A stretch of DNA of 64,000 bases from Spirochaetales bacterium (GCA_030604195.1 JAUVWI010000003.1:1-64000), one strand, 5' to 3'. Numbered from the stretch's first letter, positions 34,364 to 43,496 are shown. The notes: generated by a model from the letters alone, not told the origin. Made by a program: numbers and translations.

Positions 34364-35059
34364 ATGATTATCGATGAGATGGAAAAGAAACTGCGACCGC
34401 CTGAGATTGCTCTCAAACCCTACCCTCCTAAAATGATCACCCTGGCTAATGGAGAGGTTATGGTAGTCAGAGAGGTGCATAGAAATGAAGCAGCGGTACT
34501 ACTTGAAACAATATCTCCACTTATTGGTGTGAAAAAGGATTTTTACGATATTGTGGCAGCCCGCATGTACTCGGAAGTGCTGGGGTGGCATCTCTATAGA
34601 GTAGCCAATGAATTTGTTCTGGTAGGCGCTATTAACGGTGAGATCGCCGGTCTGGTTACCAGCCGCTGTGTGGATGAGAATATCGGCATGAGCCTCCACA
34701 CGCTAACGGTTAAACGTGGCCTGCGAATAGGCGCTCAGCTGTTCGCCGCCAAAATGGAGCACCATCTGGAGTTGCTTGAACAGAAGGAAGTCTGGATTGT
34801 TGCGGAGAGCCCCAATGGTTTCAAGCGTTGGATGATAGAATATGAACTGGATAGTGCGGAAGATCGATATCCCGGTGTTCATCATGAATTGGGCGGTGTG
34901 CCCACCTATATTCTGACACGCAAGCTCTACGATGCAGTCCGGGATCAGAAAGTCACCGGCACCCGACCCGTGCCTGCGGAAATTCTGGCTACGGCTGACA
35001 TTCTTAAAGCACCTGAGGAATACCCCCAGATACCGGGTTATAAAAGGAGCAGGAAATGA
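34364..35059 (+). CDS. GNAT-like protein, first gene of a thiolase/DUF35 operon
   Basis: 231 residues. The central part looks like a GCN5-related N-acetyltransferase fold: VANEFVLVGAINGEIAGLVT (the beta4 hinge), SLHTLTVKRGLRIGAQLFAA (the acyl-CoA-binding strand and the start of the following helix), and VWIVAESPNGFKRWMIEYEL. The match is weak and the usual Q/RxxGxG/A signature reads KRGLRIGAQ, so this is fold-level recognition only. It overlaps the thiolase gene by four bases (ATGA) and starts with a clear AAGGAG site, so the product should act with the thiolase-like and DUF35 proteins, perhaps as an acyl-handling or substrate-binding subunit. Confidence 0.5.
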   Translation: MIIDEMEKKLRPPEIALKPYPPKMITLANGEVMVVREVHRNEAAVLLETISPLIGVKKDFYDIVAARMYSEVLGWHLYRVANEFVLVGAINGEIAGLVTSRCVDENIGMSLHTLTVKRGLRIGAQLFAAKMEHHLELLEQKEVWIVAESPNGFKRWMIEYELDSAEDRYPGVHHELGGVPTYILTRKLYDAVRDQKVTGTRPVPAEILATADILKAPEEYPQIPGYKRSRK

Positions 35060-36255
35060 GAAAAGTAGCAATTGTCGGAATAGGGCATACGGTATTCGGG
35101 AATCTGAGTGATTACGATCTGGTAGACGTTATGAGCTTTGCCTCTACGAATGCCCTGGATGATGCCGGAATTCGTGAGAACCGCAAAATTATCGACCAGG
35201 TGCTGGTAGCTAATATGGGCGGCGGCATAATCAATCACCAGACGGGTATTGCCTCCTCCCTGGTAAGCCGGATTAACCTGGAGCCCGCTATGGCGGAACT
35301 GGTGGAGAATGGACCTGCCAGCGGCGCCAGTGCTGTTAAGCTTGGCTATAGTCTCATTGCCGCCGGTATGGCTGATGTTGTAATGGTGACAGGCGGGGAG
35401 CTTATGCGCGCTGTTACCGGCTGGGTGGCCACGGATTTTGTAGCTACCCTTCTCCATCACGAGGCGGAGTATAACTATGGTATGACCCTGCCGGGTTTCG
35501 GCGGCATTTTTACCCGCATGTATATGGAGCGTTATGGTCTGACTGAGGAAGAGCTTTCTCTGGTAGCGGTGAAAGATCATGAGAACGGCAGTAAGAATCC
35601 CTGGGCTCATGTGGAAACAACCTGTACTATCGAGGGTATATGCAATAGTCCGGATGCCAAAGTTGTGAACAATATGGTGGCTGATCCTTTGCGCATGTAC
35701 CACATGTGTCCTGTTTCGGACGGGGCGGCTACGGTAATCCTCTGCGCCATGGATTCTACAAAAATGAAGCATTTTAAGGAAAAAGAACCCATATTGCTGA
35801 GCGGCATCGGCTCTGCTACGGATACCCATTGCGTGCATCACCGCAAGGATCCGTTGGAACTGACAGCAGTTCGGCTGAGCGCGGAACGGGCCTATAAAAT
35901 GGCCGGCCTTAAACCTGAGGATATATCCTTCGCCGAGCTCCACGACGCTTTCATCATTCTGGAGCTGGCCATCAGTGAAGAGGTGGGTTTCTTCAAGAGG
36001 GGTAAGGCAAGGGAGGCAATCGTTAAAGGAATAACCCGTATTGACGGCAGCCTGCCTATTAATACCTCCGGCGGGCTCAAGGCCAAGGGACACCCTCTGG
36101 GTGCAACAGGCGTATCCCAGATATATGAGCTGGTTAAGCAGCTCCGGGGAGAAGCGGAGAAGGGAAGACAGGTAAAAAACCCAAAGCATGGATTGTCTGT
36201 CAACTTCGGCGGTTTCGGCAATAATGTAGTCACCACGATCTGTTCAAAGGAGTAA
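35056..36255 (+). CDS. SCP2/archaeal-type thiolase homologue lacking the nucleophilic Cys
   Basis: 399 residues aligned throughout with thiolases of the archaeal acetoacetyl-CoA thiolase/HMG-CoA synthase type: AIVGIGHTVFG, the MERYGLTEEELSLVAVKDHE segment, VADPLRMYHMCPVSDGAATV, AELHDAFIILELA and the catalytic-His block GHPLGATG. At the active site, however, the family's N-x-C-A-S-G reads NGPASG: residue 87 is Pro (CCT at 35314-35316) where the acyl-accepting Cys should be. Thiolysis or condensation through a covalent acyl-enzyme is therefore unlikely; a hydrolytic, decarboxylating or purely structural role is possible. It is coupled to the DUF35 gene by a 3-bp gap. Confidence 0.8.
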   Translation: MRKVAIVGIGHTVFGNLSDYDLVDVMSFASTNALDDAGIRENRKIIDQVLVANMGGGIINHQTGIASSLVSRINLEPAMAELVENGPASGASAVKLGYSLIAAGMADVVMVTGGELMRAVTGWVATDFVATLLHHEAEYNYGMTLPGFGGIFTRMYMERYGLTEEELSLVAVKDHENGSKNPWAHVETTCTIEGICNSPDAKVVNNMVADPLRMYHMCPVSDGAATVILCAMDSTKMKHFKEKEPILLSGIGSATDTHCVHHRKDPLELTAVRLSAERAYKMAGLKPEDISFAELHDAFIILELAISEEVGFFKRGKAREAIVKGITRIDGSLPINTSGGLKAKGHPLGATGVSQIYELVKQLRGEAEKGRQVKNPKHGLSVNFGGFGNNVVTTICSKE

Positions 36256-36258
36256 GCC

Positions 36259-36657
36259 ATGGATATAGATTTCAGTCAGTATGAACCTTTCAAACCCGTA
36301 GTCTATGCGGTCAAATGTCCAAAATGCGGCACCCTCGATTATCCGGCGCCCATGATCTGCAAGAATTGCAGTGAACGCCGCGACCCTTCGGGTGCGATCT
36401 TTTCCGCCTGGGAGAAGGTTGCCCTGGAGGGGAAATGCAAGCTCCTGGGTTGGACCAAACTCTACGCTCTGCCCGAGGGAATCGAAAAAAAGTACCTTCT
36501 GTTCGGGGTAGTGGAATTTGAGAATGGCCTGAGGGCCATCGGCCGTCTTCTGGTGGAAAAGCCAAAAACGGGCATGGAGCTGGTCTCTACGGCAGGATTT
36601 GTGCGGGAAATTCCCGGAGAGGATGTTGCGGGCTTCATCTTTGATATACCCGGTTAA
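36259..36657 (+). CDS. DUF35 OB-fold / zinc-ribbon acyl-CoA-associated protein
   Basis: 132 residues. The N-terminal rubredoxin-like zinc ribbon is CPKCGTLDYPAPMICKNC, followed by an OB-fold (KCKLLGWTKLYALPEG, LLFGVVEFENGLRAIGRL). DUF35 proteins bind acyl-CoA and bridge thiolase and HMG-CoA synthase in archaea, where they channel acetoacetyl-CoA. They also accompany steroid and fatty-acid thiolases in bacteria. Its place directly behind the thiolase-like gene, in the same operon, supports a heteromeric complex. The ATG at 36259 overlaps a GGAG site inside the end of the previous gene. It ends 9 bp before aroC. Confidence 0.82.
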   Translation: MDIDFSQYEPFKPVVYAVKCPKCGTLDYPAPMICKNCSERRDPSGAIFSAWEKVALEGKCKLLGWTKLYALPEGIEKKYLLFGVVEFENGLRAIGRLLVEKPKTGMELVSTAGFVREIPGEDVAGFIFDIPG

Positions 36658-36666
36658 CACTTTAAT

Positions 36667-37785
36667 GTGAATACATTTGGAAAATATTATCGCATAACCA
36701 CCTGGGGCGAATCCCATGGCTCCTCGATCGGGGTTGTTATCGACGGCTGCCCTGCGGGTTTCCTCTTATCAATTGAAGATATCCAGGGGGAACTTGACCT
36801 TCGCCGTCCCGGGCAGAATAAGCTTACCTCGCCGCGCCAGGAGCTTGACAGGGTGGAAATACTCTCCGGGGTTTTCCGGGGAATTACCACCGGAACACCC
36901 ATCTCGCTGCTGATTGCCAATAAGGAGTTTCGCTCAGGGGATTATGAGCAGTTGAAGGATATTTACCGTCCCGGTCATGCCGACTTTACCTACCATGCCA
37001 GGTACGGGGTGCGTGATTACCGGGGAGGGGGCAGGGCATCGGGAAGAGAAACCGCGGCCAGGGTAGCGGCCGGCGCAGTGGCCATGAAGCTGCTGGAGCA
37101 GGCCGGGATTGGTGTAATAGGTTTTGCCAGCTCTATCGGCGGTCAGCCCTCTGTCCCGGGCAATCCTTTTGCGAAAGGTTTCAAGGATCTTATTGCCCTG
37201 AAGAATGCGCGTAAAAGAATCTACAGCTCTAAAGTACGGACTACCGATCCTGCTCTTGCGGAGAAAATGGCGGCAGTTATCAATAAGGCTGCAGCAGCGG
37301 GCGATTCAGTGGGCGGCATCGTTGAGCTGCAGGCACATGGCCTGCCTGCCGGTCTGGGAGATCCCGTTTTCGGTAAGCTCGATGGACTGACCGCCCTGGC
37401 CCTGATGTCAGTAGGCGCAGTAAAGGGTGTGGAGTTCGGTGATGGTTTTCACCTGGCTCAATTGAAGGGGAGTGAAGCGAATGACCCTTTTATGGTTACT
37501 AAGGCGGGAGAGATCCAGCCGGCAGCAAACCGTGCCGGGGGAGTTCTCGGCGGCATCAGCACCGGACTGCCGCTGGTGGTGCGGGCTGCAGTTAAGCCGA
37601 CACCCTCAATATCCCTGGAACAGCAGAGCGTAGACATTAAAGGAAAGCCGGTGTCTTTGACCATTGACGGTAGACATGATCCCTGCATTGTAGTACGAAT
37701 AATTCCGGTGCTGGAGCATATGCTGAATCTTGTATTAGCCGATCTTCTGCTTTCCAGGAGAGCAGGACAAGGAGAATTACCATGA
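36667..37785 (+). CDS. aroC: Chorismate synthase
   Basis: Last step of the shikimate pathway: FMN-dependent 1,4-elimination of phosphate from EPSP to give chorismate. The N-terminus FGKYYRITTWGESHG, GCPAGFLLS, LDLRRPGQNKLTSPR, the signature HARYGVRDYRGGGRASGRET and the C-terminal GGISTGLPLVVRAAVKPTPS region are all present, as is RHDPCIVVR-type GRHDPCIVVRIIPV. Length 372 is normal. The start is a GTG at 36667, nine bases after the DUF35 stop, without a strong ribosome-binding site. The stop overlaps the next gene by four bases. Confidence 0.95.
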   Translation: MNTFGKYYRITTWGESHGSSIGVVIDGCPAGFLLSIEDIQGELDLRRPGQNKLTSPRQELDRVEILSGVFRGITTGTPISLLIANKEFRSGDYEQLKDIYRPGHADFTYHARYGVRDYRGGGRASGRETAARVAAGAVAMKLLEQAGIGVIGFASSIGGQPSVPGNPFAKGFKDLIALKNARKRIYSSKVRTTDPALAEKMAAVINKAAAAGDSVGGIVELQAHGLPAGLGDPVFGKLDGLTALALMSVGAVKGVEFGDGFHLAQLKGSEANDPFMVTKAGEIQPAANRAGGVLGGISTGLPLVVRAAVKPTPSISLEQQSVDIKGKPVSLTIDGRHDPCIVVRIIPVLEHMLNLVLADLLLSRRAGQGELP

Positions 37786-38144
37786 ATGATATTGTTCCCA
37801 GAAAGGAAATGGTCAAATTAGGATTGAAGGGAATCGGCGGTGTGGCCGGTGGTCTGGGACTCTTTCTGCTTAAAGGTATCGCTTCTATCGGCGGTGCCCT
37901 GTCCATTCCCGGATTGATTGTCGGAGTTCTGGTAACAACTGCCGGTATGGTAATAGGCTCATCAAAGGAAGACCGCCAGGCGGGTATATTGACTGCCGGG
38001 GCCGGAGTTATAACCGTGGTTGCCTCGCTTCCCTTAATCGGCGGTCTGGCCGGCTGGCTGATGTCACTGGCCGGAATCGGTCTGATAGCCGGCGGCGCTT
38101 ATTCCCTCTACAAGTTCTGGAAAGGCTTGAAGAGCAGAGGCTAG
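37782..38144 (+). CDS. Small glycine-rich membrane protein
   Basis: 120 residues with three or four hydrophobic, Gly-rich helices (LGLKGIGGVAGGLGLFLLKG, GALSIPGLIVGVLVTTAGMV, VITVVASLPLIGGLAGWLMS) and a basic C-terminus. No family that I recognise. It overlaps the aroC stop (ATGA) and has AAGGAG before its ATG. The function is unknown; it lies in the aroC-miaB-lapA run and is probably co-transcribed. Confidence 0.6.
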   Translation: MNDIVPRKEMVKLGLKGIGGVAGGLGLFLLKGIASIGGALSIPGLIVGVLVTTAGMVIGSSKEDRQAGILTAGAGVITVVASLPLIGGLAGWLMSLAGIGLIAGGAYSLYKFWKGLKSRG

Positions 38145-38154
38145 TTTAATTCTC

Positions 38155-39495
38155 TTGAAACAATATTGGATCGAAACCTACGGCTGCCAGATGAATAAGG
38201 CGGAGTCCGAATGGCTGGAAAACGAGCTCAGGCAGGTGGGCTGGAGCCGGGCTCCTGGTGCAGACGGGGCGGATATGGTAATTCTCAACACCTGCTCGGT
38301 GCGTCAAACTGCGGAAAACCGCATATGGGGACGCCTTGGTTTTTACAAACGGGAAAAAATTAAGCGGCCTTTTAAGCTGGTTGTCATGGGCTGTATGGGG
38401 GAAAGGCTTAAAGAGGAGCTGCTCAACAAGGCCCCGCATGTTGATATCCTGGTGGGCAACTTCCGGAAAAAGGATTTTATCGCCGCAGTGTGCTCCGATG
38501 TAAGAGGCGGGCTGGATCCGGATAAACCTTTGATGTTGACCGAACGCGGGGAATATGTCTTTGGTGAACTCCATTCGGTCAGTGGTTTCAAAGCCTATGT
38601 GCCCATTATGCATGGCTGCAATAATTTCTGTTCCTACTGTATAGTTCCCTATGTACGGGGAAGAGAGGTTTCGCGTAACCCGGATAGTATCATGGAAGAG
38701 ATATTCAGCCTGGAAGAGAAGGGTATCCGTGAAATAACCCTGCTGGGGCAGAATGTTAATTCATATTGTTATAATGGTGGCAGTAGGGAGCAGGGGCTCC
38801 CTCTAAACTTCAGCGGACTGCTGGAGCGTATAAACAATAATCTGAAGGAGCGCAACTCAACTGTTGAATGGCTCCGTTTTTTGACCTCTCATCCAAAGGA
38901 TCTGTCAGATGAATTGATTGAACTTTTGTCCGGCAATACGCTGTTGTGCCGTCATATTCATTTGCCTGTTCAACATGGTGCCAATAAAATTCTCAAATCT
39001 ATGGAAAGGGGCTATACGCGTGAGGAATATCTATCCCTGGTGCAGCGCATTAAAAACTCGATTACTAATGTATCGCTGACCACCGATATATTAATAGGCT
39101 TTCCGGGAGAGGAAGAAGATGATTTTAAAGCTACCCTGAATTTGATGGAGGCGGTAGGTTTTGATAATGCTTTCACCTATCGTTACAATCCAAGGGAGGG
39201 AACTAAGGCCTTTTCAATGGGAGATACAGTGCCATCCGAGGTAAAACAGGAACGGCTCTCTTCGGTTATTGAGTTTCAAAGCAGGATCAAGAAAGGCCTG
39301 CAAAGAGCCAAAACAGGCAGAGTTGTAAAAGTGCTGGTTGAAGGAATTTCAAAGAAAAATAAGCGGGAGCTGTTAGCCCGCATGGAGAGCGATGAAATGG
39401 TAGTATTCCCCGGAAGCGAAAAACAAATTGGCAGTTTTACCCGTGTAAAACTGCTCTCCCTCAAGGGAAGCACTTTTACCGGAAAGGAGATTTAA
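38155..39495 (+). CDS. miaB: tRNA-2-methylthio-N6-dimethylallyladenosine synthase
   Basis: Radical-SAM methylthiotransferase acting on A37 of tRNAs that read UNN codons. UPF0004 domain: ETYGCQMN, NTCSVR, MGCMGER (three cluster cysteines). Radical-SAM motif: CNNFCSYCIVPYVRGREVSR with the CxxxCxxC ligands. A C-terminal TRAM domain (residues about 375-445) binds RNA. 446 residues. The start is a TTG at 38155 (KQYWIETYGCQMN follows at once), with no good ribosome-binding site but only 10 bp after the previous stop. Confidence 0.93.
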   Translation: MKQYWIETYGCQMNKAESEWLENELRQVGWSRAPGADGADMVILNTCSVRQTAENRIWGRLGFYKREKIKRPFKLVVMGCMGERLKEELLNKAPHVDILVGNFRKKDFIAAVCSDVRGGLDPDKPLMLTERGEYVFGELHSVSGFKAYVPIMHGCNNFCSYCIVPYVRGREVSRNPDSIMEEIFSLEEKGIREITLLGQNVNSYCYNGGSREQGLPLNFSGLLERINNNLKERNSTVEWLRFLTSHPKDLSDELIELLSGNTLLCRHIHLPVQHGANKILKSMERGYTREEYLSLVQRIKNSITNVSLTTDILIGFPGEEEDDFKATLNLMEAVGFDNAFTYRYNPREGTKAFSMGDTVPSEVKQERLSSVIEFQSRIKKGLQRAKTGRVVKVLVEGISKKNKRELLARMESDEMVVFPGSEKQIGSFTRVKLLSLKGSTFTGKEI

Positions 39496-39804
39496 ATGCC
39501 CTGGAAAATGATCGGTTTTTTAGTAGTGCTGGTGCTGGTGGCTTTTTTCGCCAGCCTCAATATGAACCACCGCGCTGATATTTCTTTAGGTTTCTATATT
39601 TTTAAGGATGTTCCCATATTCCTGAGCCTGCTGGTTGCCTTCCTGGCCGGCGCCGTGCTTATAATTCCCTTTACCATTGGCGCCTCTATGCGCAAGAAGA
39701 ACAAGTTGAAGGAAAAAGCGCAGAAAAAGGAAAAGAAATCCAATCAGCAGATCGCAGAACCGGGTTTGGAAAATGATGAAGAGTTCCCGCCCACCGTGGG
39801 GTGA
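39496..39804 (+). CDS. LapA-family (DUF1049) membrane protein
   Basis: 102 residues: two membrane helices (MIGFLVVLVLVAFFASLNMN and SLLVAFLAGAVLIIPFTIG) separated by a short loop, then a lysine-rich cytoplasmic tail. LapA/DUF1049 proteins occur near LapB in lipopolysaccharide assembly control; in spirochaetes the meaning is unclear. The ATG follows the miaB stop directly (TAAATG), with GGAAAGGAG upstream. The 3' end overlaps the SPOR gene by 32 bp in another frame. Confidence 0.72.
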   Translation: MPWKMIGFLVVLVLVAFFASLNMNHRADISLGFYIFKDVPIFLSLLVAFLAGAVLIIPFTIGASMRKKNKLKEKAQKKEKKSNQQIAEPGLENDEEFPPTVG

Positions 39805-40993
39805 AATAAAGCGCCTCTTTCTATTCTGGCTTATTCTCTTTTTATCACCGCTGGCACTTCAGGGTAAGCCCTCCCTTGAAGACGCAAAGAGCCTGGAAGA
39901 ACAGGGACAAACAGCTGCGGCCTTAGCTGTTTACAGCCAATGGCTGAATGCCAATCCCTTTTCACCTCAATATGGTGAGGTTGTTCTACACGCCTCAGTT
40001 CTTGAGACGGATCCCAACAGACTGCTTGAGTTCCTTATAAGCTCTCTGGATCAGATTAAAAAACAGGGAGAGAATTCCGGTTCCCCTGCCGCGGAAACTG
40101 AAAAGATTGCGCTCAATATTTACCTGCTGCAGGAGTTGGTGGGAAAGATCGAAGAGGCGTGGAGGGGTTATGAGTCATCTGAAGTTATTTCGCCGCAGTT
40201 TAAGTTGAACCAGGCGGCTTTGCTGGTGGAGCAGGGCAGCCTGGAGAGAGCCCTGGAAGTACTGGATGGAATTGCCGCAGTTGTTGCCCTATCAGGCGGT
40301 AAAGAGGGGATGAGCGCCAATAAGGATATCATTATCCGTTCCAGAATACTGAAGGCGCGTATTCTTGTCTTGCAGAATAAAATTGACCCTGCGGAGAGGA
40401 CCTTTCGGGAACTGCTCGCTTTAAAAATTAAAAGTGATTATCTGGCTGAAGCGCTGCTGGCTCTCTTTGAGCTGCTGATACATGAGAAGAGAAGAGGCGA
40501 GGCCGCCGAGGTGCTGGAGGAGCTAAAGGTCAAATATCCGAGATCGCCGGAGTATATACTGGCGCAGGCTATGTGGGAAAACCGCATGGATGCGGCAGTG
40601 ATTTTTGCTTTTTCGCCGCTGCGGCTTTTTCACACCTCCCCGGGAAAAGCCATCCTGCCCGATACTGCTGAACCGCAGGCGGCTGAGGTAATTGAAGATG
40701 CAGTAGTTGAAGAAAAGAAAGCGTATTTACCCGCTTTGCCCGGCCGGGTCTCCTCTGAAGAGCCGCTGGTTTTAGTGCAGGCGGGTTCTTTTAAAATGAA
40801 GGAAAATGCCGAGTACCTGGTTAGTGATTTACAGGGTCTCGGATTTGCGGCGCGCATTGTCAATTTTAAGCTGGATAATAAACTCTATTTCCGCGTTGTT
40901 ATTGATCCGCCCATGGCGGTGGAAGAGGCTCAGAAAGAACTTATGCGCCTGAAAAATGGTGGTTTTGAAGGCTATTTACTTTTTCCGAACTGA
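39773..40993 (+). CDS. Secreted TPR protein with C-terminal SPOR domain
   Basis: A signal peptide (LFLFWLILFLSPLALQG) is followed by a TPR-like helical region (residues 30-280) with repeating ALAVYSQWLNANP-type units, and a SPOR domain at 325-405 (LVLVQAGSFKMKENAEYLVS, GFAARIVNFKLDNKLYFRVV). SPOR domains bind peptidoglycan stripped of peptides at division sites. A TPR-SPOR protein is therefore probably a periplasmic cell-wall or division factor. The start at 39773 lies inside the previous gene, so translation is coupled; a second ATG is adjacent (ATGATG). It is convergent with the lipoprotein gene that ends at 41001. Confidence 0.78.
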   Translation: MMKSSRPPWGEIKRLFLFWLILFLSPLALQGKPSLEDAKSLEEQGQTAAALAVYSQWLNANPFSPQYGEVVLHASVLETDPNRLLEFLISSLDQIKKQGENSGSPAAETEKIALNIYLLQELVGKIEEAWRGYESSEVISPQFKLNQAALLVEQGSLERALEVLDGIAAVVALSGGKEGMSANKDIIIRSRILKARILVLQNKIDPAERTFRELLALKIKSDYLAEALLALFELLIHEKRRGEAAEVLEELKVKYPRSPEYILAQAMWENRMDAAVIFAFSPLRLFHTSPGKAILPDTAEPQAAEVIEDAVVEEKKAYLPALPGRVSSEEPLVLVQAGSFKMKENAEYLVSDLQGLGFAARIVNFKLDNKLYFRVVIDPPMAVEEAQKELMRLKNGGFEGYLLFPN

Positions 40994-41000
40994 CAATTTG

Positions 41001-42506
41001 CTAATTCTCATCCTCCAGAAATACTATCTGTTCAAAGAGGGTATGTAAATCGGAGATCTTCTCCGCCCCATGCACCGTGAGTACAGCAGGAAAAAGGAGC
41101 AGGGTTTTTATCAGCCTGTTATCCTCTCTTTTTTCCGAGTAATCAAAGACAAATGTTTTATCCCCGGTGGTCAGACCGTTGGGGTTAAGACCTTTCAGGT
41201 AGAGAATATTCTCCCCGATATTGAAGACACTGAATCCTCCGGAGTATTCGCTTCCCTTCTCCAGCCAGGTAAAACGGGGAGGAGCAAAGATCAGTTCAAC
41301 ACCTGCCGGTGAACGGTATAGTCCGGAAAGCCGGATATCACCTTTGACCGCTGCTGATAACCGTTTATCAAGAAGGCTCTGCTGCAGCTCTTCACTGAGC
41401 TTAACGTAACTGCCCTTGAAGTTATCCCAGAGCTCACTGCCGCGAATAATGACTTCAATGTTGTTAATGGTTTTAGCCTCAACATCTATTCTTTTTTTCA
41501 GAGTATTGATGCTTTCATTTTCGGTATAAATCAGCAGGCGGTTGGTGAGATAGCGCAATGAATCTTTCCAGATATATATTTCCTGAACATCTCCTGAGAA
41601 AATGCTTATGCTCCTTTCGGCGGGATTGAAGAGAATCAGCTCTTCATTTTGACCATTCTCTGTTCCGGAAAGATACCAGGGGCCGGCCAGATACTCTTCA
41701 AAGCTCTCCACCGATTTACTATCAAAGAGTTCGGCGAGCTGTTTCTCCTCAACCGCTTCACCCGGAATATTCTCTTTTGAAGTAAGGATATATTTATTCT
41801 TTTTATACTGCCAGTAGTAGGAGTGCTTCACCAGGTCAAGAATATTTTCCGATTCGATGTCCTTCACATAGGCGAATATGGGAAAACTCGGTCCATTTTT
41901 CTGGCCTAACTGATAGCCTTCCGAACGCTCTATTTCTTCTATCTCAATTGAACCGTCAGCTACGATCTGGCAGATAGGCGCAAAGTAAAGCCCCATTCCC
42001 GAAGGCGAGGGGGTCTTTCTGAATATATCAAGACTCAACCGGCCGATGTTGTTGATGCCCCGGCAGATAATTTCCAGGTTATGATCGCCCACTACATCCT
42101 TGAGGGTAATATTAAAGGTGCGGATATTGGTGGCATTGGTAAGGCTTTCCCAGCTTCGGAGGTAACGTGAGCGTATTGTATCGAAATCTACAACGGCAAT
42201 CTTGATGAGGGCAGTGGCTTCCCCTTTCTTTTTTAGAATGAGAATCTGTTCATCATGACTGTCAAGATCTAAATTAATGTTTACCACCTCAATGAGTTGT
42301 TCATCAGGGTCAAGAGGAATATTAGCCTGTATGGCAGTGGTTGAGCCGTTTTCAGTCATGTAGACCCCTCGCTCCTGTGAAGGGTCCTGTTTAATGTCAG
42401 GGATCACTTTTTTGGGATCATCGTTTATCCTGCTCTCCTGCTCAGGCGGCCGGCAGCCGCCGGCTGTAATTAAAATGGTTATGATGATTAATAATGCTTT
42501 TTTCAT
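41001..42506 (-). CDS. Lipoprotein, pallilysin-related by position
   Basis: The true start is the ATG at 42506 (KKALLIIITILITAGGC, lipobox Cys18); 25 codons of the longer frame belong to the preceding gene. It overlaps the NrnA stop as ATGA. The 501-residue mature lipoprotein has FG-GAP-like beta segments (EQLIEVVNINLDLDSHDEQI) and no HEXXH protease motif. In Treponema a lipoprotein (pallilysin, TP0751) sits next to a vWA protein (TP0750) and near cfpA. The same neighbours here suggest a larger member of that adhesin-like family. This is inference from context; the sequence alone gives no function. It is exported to the cell envelope. Confidence 0.6.
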   Translation of the reverse strand: MKKALLIIITILITAGGCRPPEQESRINDDPKKVIPDIKQDPSQERGVYMTENGSTTAIQANIPLDPDEQLIEVVNINLDLDSHDEQILILKKKGEATALIKIAVVDFDTIRSRYLRSWESLTNATNIRTFNITLKDVVGDHNLEIICRGINNIGRLSLDIFRKTPSPSGMGLYFAPICQIVADGSIEIEEIERSEGYQLGQKNGPSFPIFAYVKDIESENILDLVKHSYYWQYKKNKYILTSKENIPGEAVEEKQLAELFDSKSVESFEEYLAGPWYLSGTENGQNEELILFNPAERSISIFSGDVQEIYIWKDSLRYLTNRLLIYTENESINTLKKRIDVEAKTINNIEVIIRGSELWDNFKGSYVKLSEELQQSLLDKRLSAAVKGDIRLSGLYRSPAGVELIFAPPRFTWLEKGSEYSGGFSVFNIGENILYLKGLNPNGLTTGDKTFVFDYSEKREDNRLIKTLLLFPAVLTVHGAEKISDLHTLFEQIVFLEDEN

Positions 42507-43492
42507 AGTTGCGCCTTGGGAAAGTGGATTTTCAGCTTCTCCAGTATTTCGATTTTCGTTTGCTCGAATGAATTCCTGCATTTGAACCCGGCAGCGGTTT
42601 TATGGCCGCCGCCGCCGTAACTCTGGGCAATCTCAGCTACATTGATATTCCCCTTGGAGCGCATGGAACAGCGCTTTATTCCCGCAGAATTTTCTTTAAG
42701 AAAAATAGAAACCTTGATCTCTCCACTCTTCAAGGGTGTGTTAATGATCTGATCGGCCTCTTCATATTTACCATTGGCGGCGATTATCATTTCCCTGGTC
42801 ATGGTCTGAATGGCAACATGATTATCCAGCTTTAATTCCAGTGTGGCCAGGACATTGGATAAGAGCAGCAGAGAAGAAATCGAGTTGCTTTCATAAATAT
42901 TGGCGTATATGAAATTAGGGTTAACTCCTTTGGCAACCAGGTCCCTGGCAATTTCAAAGGTAATGGCCGTAGTCTTGGGGTATATAAAGGAGCCGGTGTC
43001 AAATACAATAGCCGTATAGAGTGACTGGGCCATTTCCAGATCAACCTCGATTTCCATTTCCCGGAAAAGTAGATAGAGGATCTCGGCGGTTGAGGAGGCG
43101 CTCTTCTGAATAAGGTTGCCGGCCAGGATATCGCTGTCACTCTCATGATGATCAATAATAAAGTGGGTTTTAACACGGGGAAGTATGAGCTTCGCAATCT
43201 GGCCGATATTATTCAAATCGCTTACATCCAGAACTATCAGGACATATTCATCTATATCTTCCGGCACTTGTTCAGGATTCTCTAAGACCACTGCCTCTGC
43301 AGCGGTTTTGATGAATGAGAACTTTTCCGGAGCCGGGTCTGCATTGAATATTTTTACTGTTTTACCTAATTTTCTTAAGGCAAGGAAGAGAGCGTATTCG
43401 CTTCCCAGTGCATCGCCGTCAGGTGTTTCATGGGCGGTTAAAATGAAACGGTCATGTTCATTTATAAAATCAATAACCGGGCTTAGCTCCAT
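42503..43492 (-). CDS. nrnA: DHH/DHHA1 phosphoesterase, NrnA-like
   Basis: Bifunctional nanoRNase / 3'-phosphoadenosine-5'-phosphate phosphatase family. Motifs: ETPDGDALGSE (motif I Asp), VLIVLDVSD region, DHH in FIIDHHESD, an intervening FDTGSFIYP, and the DHHA1 glycine motif GGGHKTAAGFKC. It degrades 2-5-nt RNA oligomers and pAp. The start at 43492 was preferred because it lies four bases after the upstream stop and gives the standard N-terminus ELSPVIDFINEHDRFILTAH; the frame is open to an ATG at 43513. It lies between the GlgC-like gene and the lipoprotein gene in one minus-strand operon. Confidence 0.88.
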   Translation of the reverse strand: MELSPVIDFINEHDRFILTAHETPDGDALGSEYALFLALRKLGKTVKIFNADPAPEKFSFIKTAAEAVVLENPEQVPEDIDEYVLIVLDVSDLNNIGQIAKLILPRVKTHFIIDHHESDSDILAGNLIQKSASSTAEILYLLFREMEIEVDLEMAQSLYTAIVFDTGSFIYPKTTAITFEIARDLVAKGVNPNFIYANIYESNSISSLLLLSNVLATLELKLDNHVAIQTMTREMIIAANGKYEEADQIINTPLKSGEIKVSIFLKENSAGIKRCSMRSKGNINVAEIAQSYGGGGHKTAAGFKCRNSFEQTKIEILEKLKIHFPKAQL

Positions 43493-43496
43493 TGAC

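Noticed and set aside
35038-36189. 383-codon minus-strand open frame opposite the thiolase-like gene
   Set aside because: Long but rich in His, Gln and Cys with no domain match. It is the antisense shadow of a well-supported plus-strand gene and lacks a ribosome-binding site.
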